From contig NZ_QZDT01000002.1 in the NCBI RefSeq assembly GCF_009917485.1, positions 1-64,000 on the forward strand: 64,000 nt of DNA. The letters run 5' to 3'. This DNA comes from Parablautia muri. Lineage in GTDB: Bacteria; Bacillota; Clostridia; Lachnospirales; Lachnospiraceae. The notes under the pieces were generated by a model that was not told the DNA's origin, searched no databases, and saw only the letters and a program-made list of their open reading frames with translations. The translations under genes were made by a program, and so were the position numbers. Positions 61,857-64,000 of the stretch are shown here, in pieces; position 1 is the stretch's first letter; every line of letters starts with the position of its first letter.

Positions 61857-62618
61857 CTACTCGCCTAAATATGCCGTGATAACCTGCGGATCATTGAGCA
61901 CTGTGCCGGTTGCCCCCTGAGTCAGTATACGGCCGAAATTAAGCACTGTAAGCTCCTCGCAGATGCCTGAAACCAGCTTCATGTCATGCTCAATTAAGAG
62001 AATTGTCATATCAAAGCTGTCTCTCACAAAACGTATGGTATCCATAAGCTCCATTGTTTCATTTGGATTCATACCAGCAGCAGGTTCATCTAACAAAAGC
62101 AATTTTGGTTCTGTGGCCAGCGCCCTGGCAATTTCAAGTTTACGCTGCTTTCCGTAGGGAAGGTTAGCTGCCAAATAATCGGCCTCTTTCTCCAGTTCAA
62201 ATACCTTCAAAAGCTCCATCGCCTTTTCTGTCATGGCCTTTTCCATTTTAAAATAGTTGGGCAGCCGCAAAATTCCTTCAATCGTGGCATATTTATAGTG
62301 ATTGTGCAGTCCTGCCTTTACATTGTCTATTACACTAAGTTCTTTAAATAATCTGATGTTCTGGAAGGTTCTCGCAATTCCTGCCTTATTAATCTCTATG
62401 GTTTTTAATCCTGTAATATTCACGCCATCCAGCGTAATAATCCCTTCGCTTGGTTTATATACACCTGTAAGCAGGTTAAAGACTGTGGTTTTTCCGGCTC
62501 CATTTGGTCCAATTAAACCGTAGAGCTGTCCCTTTTTGATTGACACCTCAAAGTCATCCACTGCCCTAAGACCCCCAAAGGAAATGCCCAAATTTTTAAC
62601 TTCCAATAATGCTGCCAT
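61857..62618 (-). CDS. livG: Branched-chain amino acid ABC transporter ATPase LivG
   Basis: The 253-residue protein has Walker A GPNGAGKTT and Walker B LLLLDEPAAGMNPNE. Its LivG marks are GIARTFQNIRLFKELSVIDNV and LIEHDMKLV. The signature is degenerate (LPYGKQRKLEIARAL), which is normal for LivG. It overlaps closely with livM (2 bp apart). Confidence 0.95.
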   Translation of the reverse strand: MAALLEVKNLGISFGGLRAVDDFEVSIKKGQLYGLIGPNGAGKTTVFNLLTGVYKPSEGIITLDGVNITGLKTIEINKAGIARTFQNIRLFKELSVIDNVKAGLHNHYKYATIEGILRLPNYFKMEKAMTEKAMELLKVFELEKEADYLAANLPYGKQRKLEIARALATEPKLLLLDEPAAGMNPNETMELMDTIRFVRDSFDMTILLIEHDMKLVSGICEELTVLNFGRILTQGATGTVLNDPQVITAYLGE

Positions 62619-62620
62619 AC

Positions 62621-63688
62621 TTACCGCACCTCCCCGGTTTTCTTAAATAACCGCCTCAAGGAATATTTTTTTCTTAAGTTTATCAGCTTGGGGCTCCAGT
62701 TAAATAACATCATAACAATTAATACAATAGAGTAAATCAGCATACGGTAATTACTCAGTCCTCTTAAAAGCTCCGGAAGAAGTGTCAGGATTACCGCTGA
62801 AATGATGGAACCCCTTATATTTCCAATTCCACCTAAAACCACAAATACAAGTATCATAATAGACATGTTATAGCCAAAGTTTTTGGGTGTGGCCATCAAG
62901 CTGCTTAAGTTATGGGAATACAGAACACCAGCCATACCTGCAAGTGCAGCTGATACCGAAAAGGCCATCAGTTTATATTTGGTAATATTAATGCCAATCG
63001 ATTCAGCCGCAATCAGATTATCCCTGATTGACATAATGGCACGTCCGTCTCTTGAATGAATCAGGTTTAATACGATAATCAGTGTGAGAATAATCAGTAC
63101 AATACCAATTGTAAAGGTTGCATCTTTCGGTGTTCCGGTGATGCCCTGGGCGCCGTTAATGATCACATCTCCATCTTCTGCAAGCCCTAAGGACATAGAA
63201 TCCTTCATAGAAAAATGTAAACCGCTGCTATCCTTTCCAATATACAAAACATTGATGATGCTTTTAATAATTTCCCCAAAAGCAAGGGTGACAATCGCAA
63301 GATAATCTCCCCGCAGCCTGAGAACCGGCATTCCAATCAAAAAACCTACAATCCCTGCCGAAACAGCGCCAATGATAATGGCTATCAAAAAACGCAGAAG
63401 GCTTACTTCAATTACATTCTGCATATATCTTGAAAAGAAGGCCCCTGCAAAGGCTCCAACACACATAAAGCCAGCATGCCCAAGGCTCAGCTCACCAAGA
63501 ATGCCTACGGTCAAATTAAGGGATACCGCAAGAATCACATAAACACATAAGGGAACCAAAAGTCCTTGTAAAAGGCTTGAGATATGCCCTGTATTTATCA
63601 TAATCTGCATAATCACATAGGCAAGAATCACAATACCATAAGTGATAAGATTGTCTTTGGCATTTTTACTTAACTTAAGTCTTTTCAT
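62621..63688 (-). CDS. livM: Branched-chain amino acid ABC transporter permease LivM
   Basis: The 355-residue protein has about ten membrane helices. Family marks are ILAVSLNLTVGILGELSLGHAGFMCVGAF, LRLRGDYLAIVTLAFGEII and a cytosolic ATPase-coupling loop RDGRAIMSIRDNLIAAESIGIN. A long polar loop (about 155-195) is present. Pairs with LivH; starts 12 bp after livH. Confidence 0.95.
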   Translation of the reverse strand: MKRLKLSKNAKDNLITYGIVILAYVIMQIMINTGHISSLLQGLLVPLCVYVILAVSLNLTVGILGELSLGHAGFMCVGAFAGAFFSRYMQNVIEVSLLRFLIAIIIGAVSAGIVGFLIGMPVLRLRGDYLAIVTLAFGEIIKSIINVLYIGKDSSGLHFSMKDSMSLGLAEDGDVIINGAQGITGTPKDATFTIGIVLIILTLIIVLNLIHSRDGRAIMSIRDNLIAAESIGINITKYKLMAFSVSAALAGMAGVLYSHNLSSLMATPKNFGYNMSIMILVFVVLGGIGNIRGSIISAVILTLLPELLRGLSNYRMLIYSIVLIVMMLFNWSPKLINLRKKYSLRRLFKKTGEVR

Positions 63689-63700
63689 GGTGAATCCCCC

Positions 63701-64000
63701 TTAAACCTTTTCCTTAATCTTCTTACCCAAAATACCTGTGGGTTTCACAAGAAGGACTACAATCAGCACTAAAAATACAATGGCATCTGCCATTTGGGAT
63801 GAAATATATGCTTTTCCCAATATCTCAATAATTCCAAGCACAATTCCGCCAATCAGCGCTCCTGGTATTGAACCGATTCCGCCGAAAACCGCCGCAACAA
63901 ACGCTTTAATACCAGGCATGGAGCCGGTATACGGCGTCAGGGAAGGGTAAGCCGAACAAAGAAGCATTCCCGCAATGGCTGCCAGCGCTGAGCCGATGGC
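63701..64000 (-). CDS. livH: Branched-chain amino acid ABC transporter permease LivH (partial)
   Basis: Only the C-terminal 99 residues are in the window; the frame stays open to the last base. The KAFVAAVFGGIGSIPGALIGGIVLGIIEIL segment and the LVKPTGILGKK end are typical of LivH. The gene continues beyond 64000, where a substrate-binding protein gene would be expected. It is the first visible gene of the operon. Confidence 0.93.
   Translation of the reverse strand, partial: AIGSALAAIAGMLLCSAYPSLTPYTGSMPGIKAFVAAVFGGIGSIPGALIGGIVLGIIEILGKAYISSQMADAIVFLVLIVVLLVKPTGILGKKIKEKV

Overview
The window looks like the chromosome of an anaerobic, spore-forming member of the Firmicutes, most likely Lachnospiraceae (inference). 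The evidence is a cotJ spore-coat operon, a monomeric [FeFe]-hydrogenase, a LexA/LysM (YneA-like) SOS pair, mreBCD and minCDE linked through a very large PBP2 and RodA, SepF, and frequent TTG/GTG starts with strong AGGAGG-type ribosome binding sites. No rRNA, tRNA or CRISPR array was recognised.

Region 1 (1-13,780) is horizontally acquired. It opens with a decayed IS3-family insertion sequence (137-1656). Behind it is a cargo of small regulators and resistance-type genes: a cupin protein, AraC and PadR regulators, an AbrB-like protein, a DUF998-type membrane protein, an AraC-GNAT fusion overlapping a MATE efflux gene, a KTR protein, a GNAT enzyme, and an ABC-F ribosome-protection type protein. 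The ABC-F gene sits behind a long leader with a 32-codon peptide, alternative hairpins and two terminators. A PemK/MazF-like gene and a large serine recombinase follow. The recombinase ends 40 bp from the point where the manganese-catalase-like spore-coat gene cotJC is cut off, so the element appears to have integrated into cotJC. cotJB and cotJA are intact upstream.

Region 2 (14.5-28.9 kb) is core and semi-core: feoAB, [FeFe]-hydrogenase, gltX, a UvrD-like helicase, a DUF1292 protein, a GH13 debranching-enzyme homologue whose catalytic motifs are degenerate, a DUF5662 protein, a Cys/Asn/Arg-rich small protein, a GtrA-like protein, and miaB.

Region 3 (29-53.3 kb) is a dense run of housekeeping genes on the plus strand. 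It holds mismatch repair and tRNA modification (mutS, mutL, miaA), a methionine gamma-lyase-like PLP enzyme, and radC. The cell shape and division genes follow: mreBCD, PBP2, minCDE, rodA, mgsA, and a D,D-carboxypeptidase. Last come a P-loop protein, a HlyD-like protein, yggS, sepF, aroB, lspA and an RluD-type pseudouridine synthase.

Region 4 (53.4-64 kb) holds two cytidylate-kinase-like paralogues, dtd, an AI-2E family permease, a TtcA-like enzyme overlapping a Xer-type recombinase, and the divergent LysM/lexA pair with four LexA-box-like sites. It ends with a branched-chain amino acid ABC operon (livHMGF) on the minus strand, whose livH runs off the window.

Two families of short dispersed DNA stand out. 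One is a palindromic repeat present four times in intergenic DNA. The other is a conserved leader of about 45 nt that includes the ribosome binding site and precedes the gtrA-like gene, mutS and sepF.
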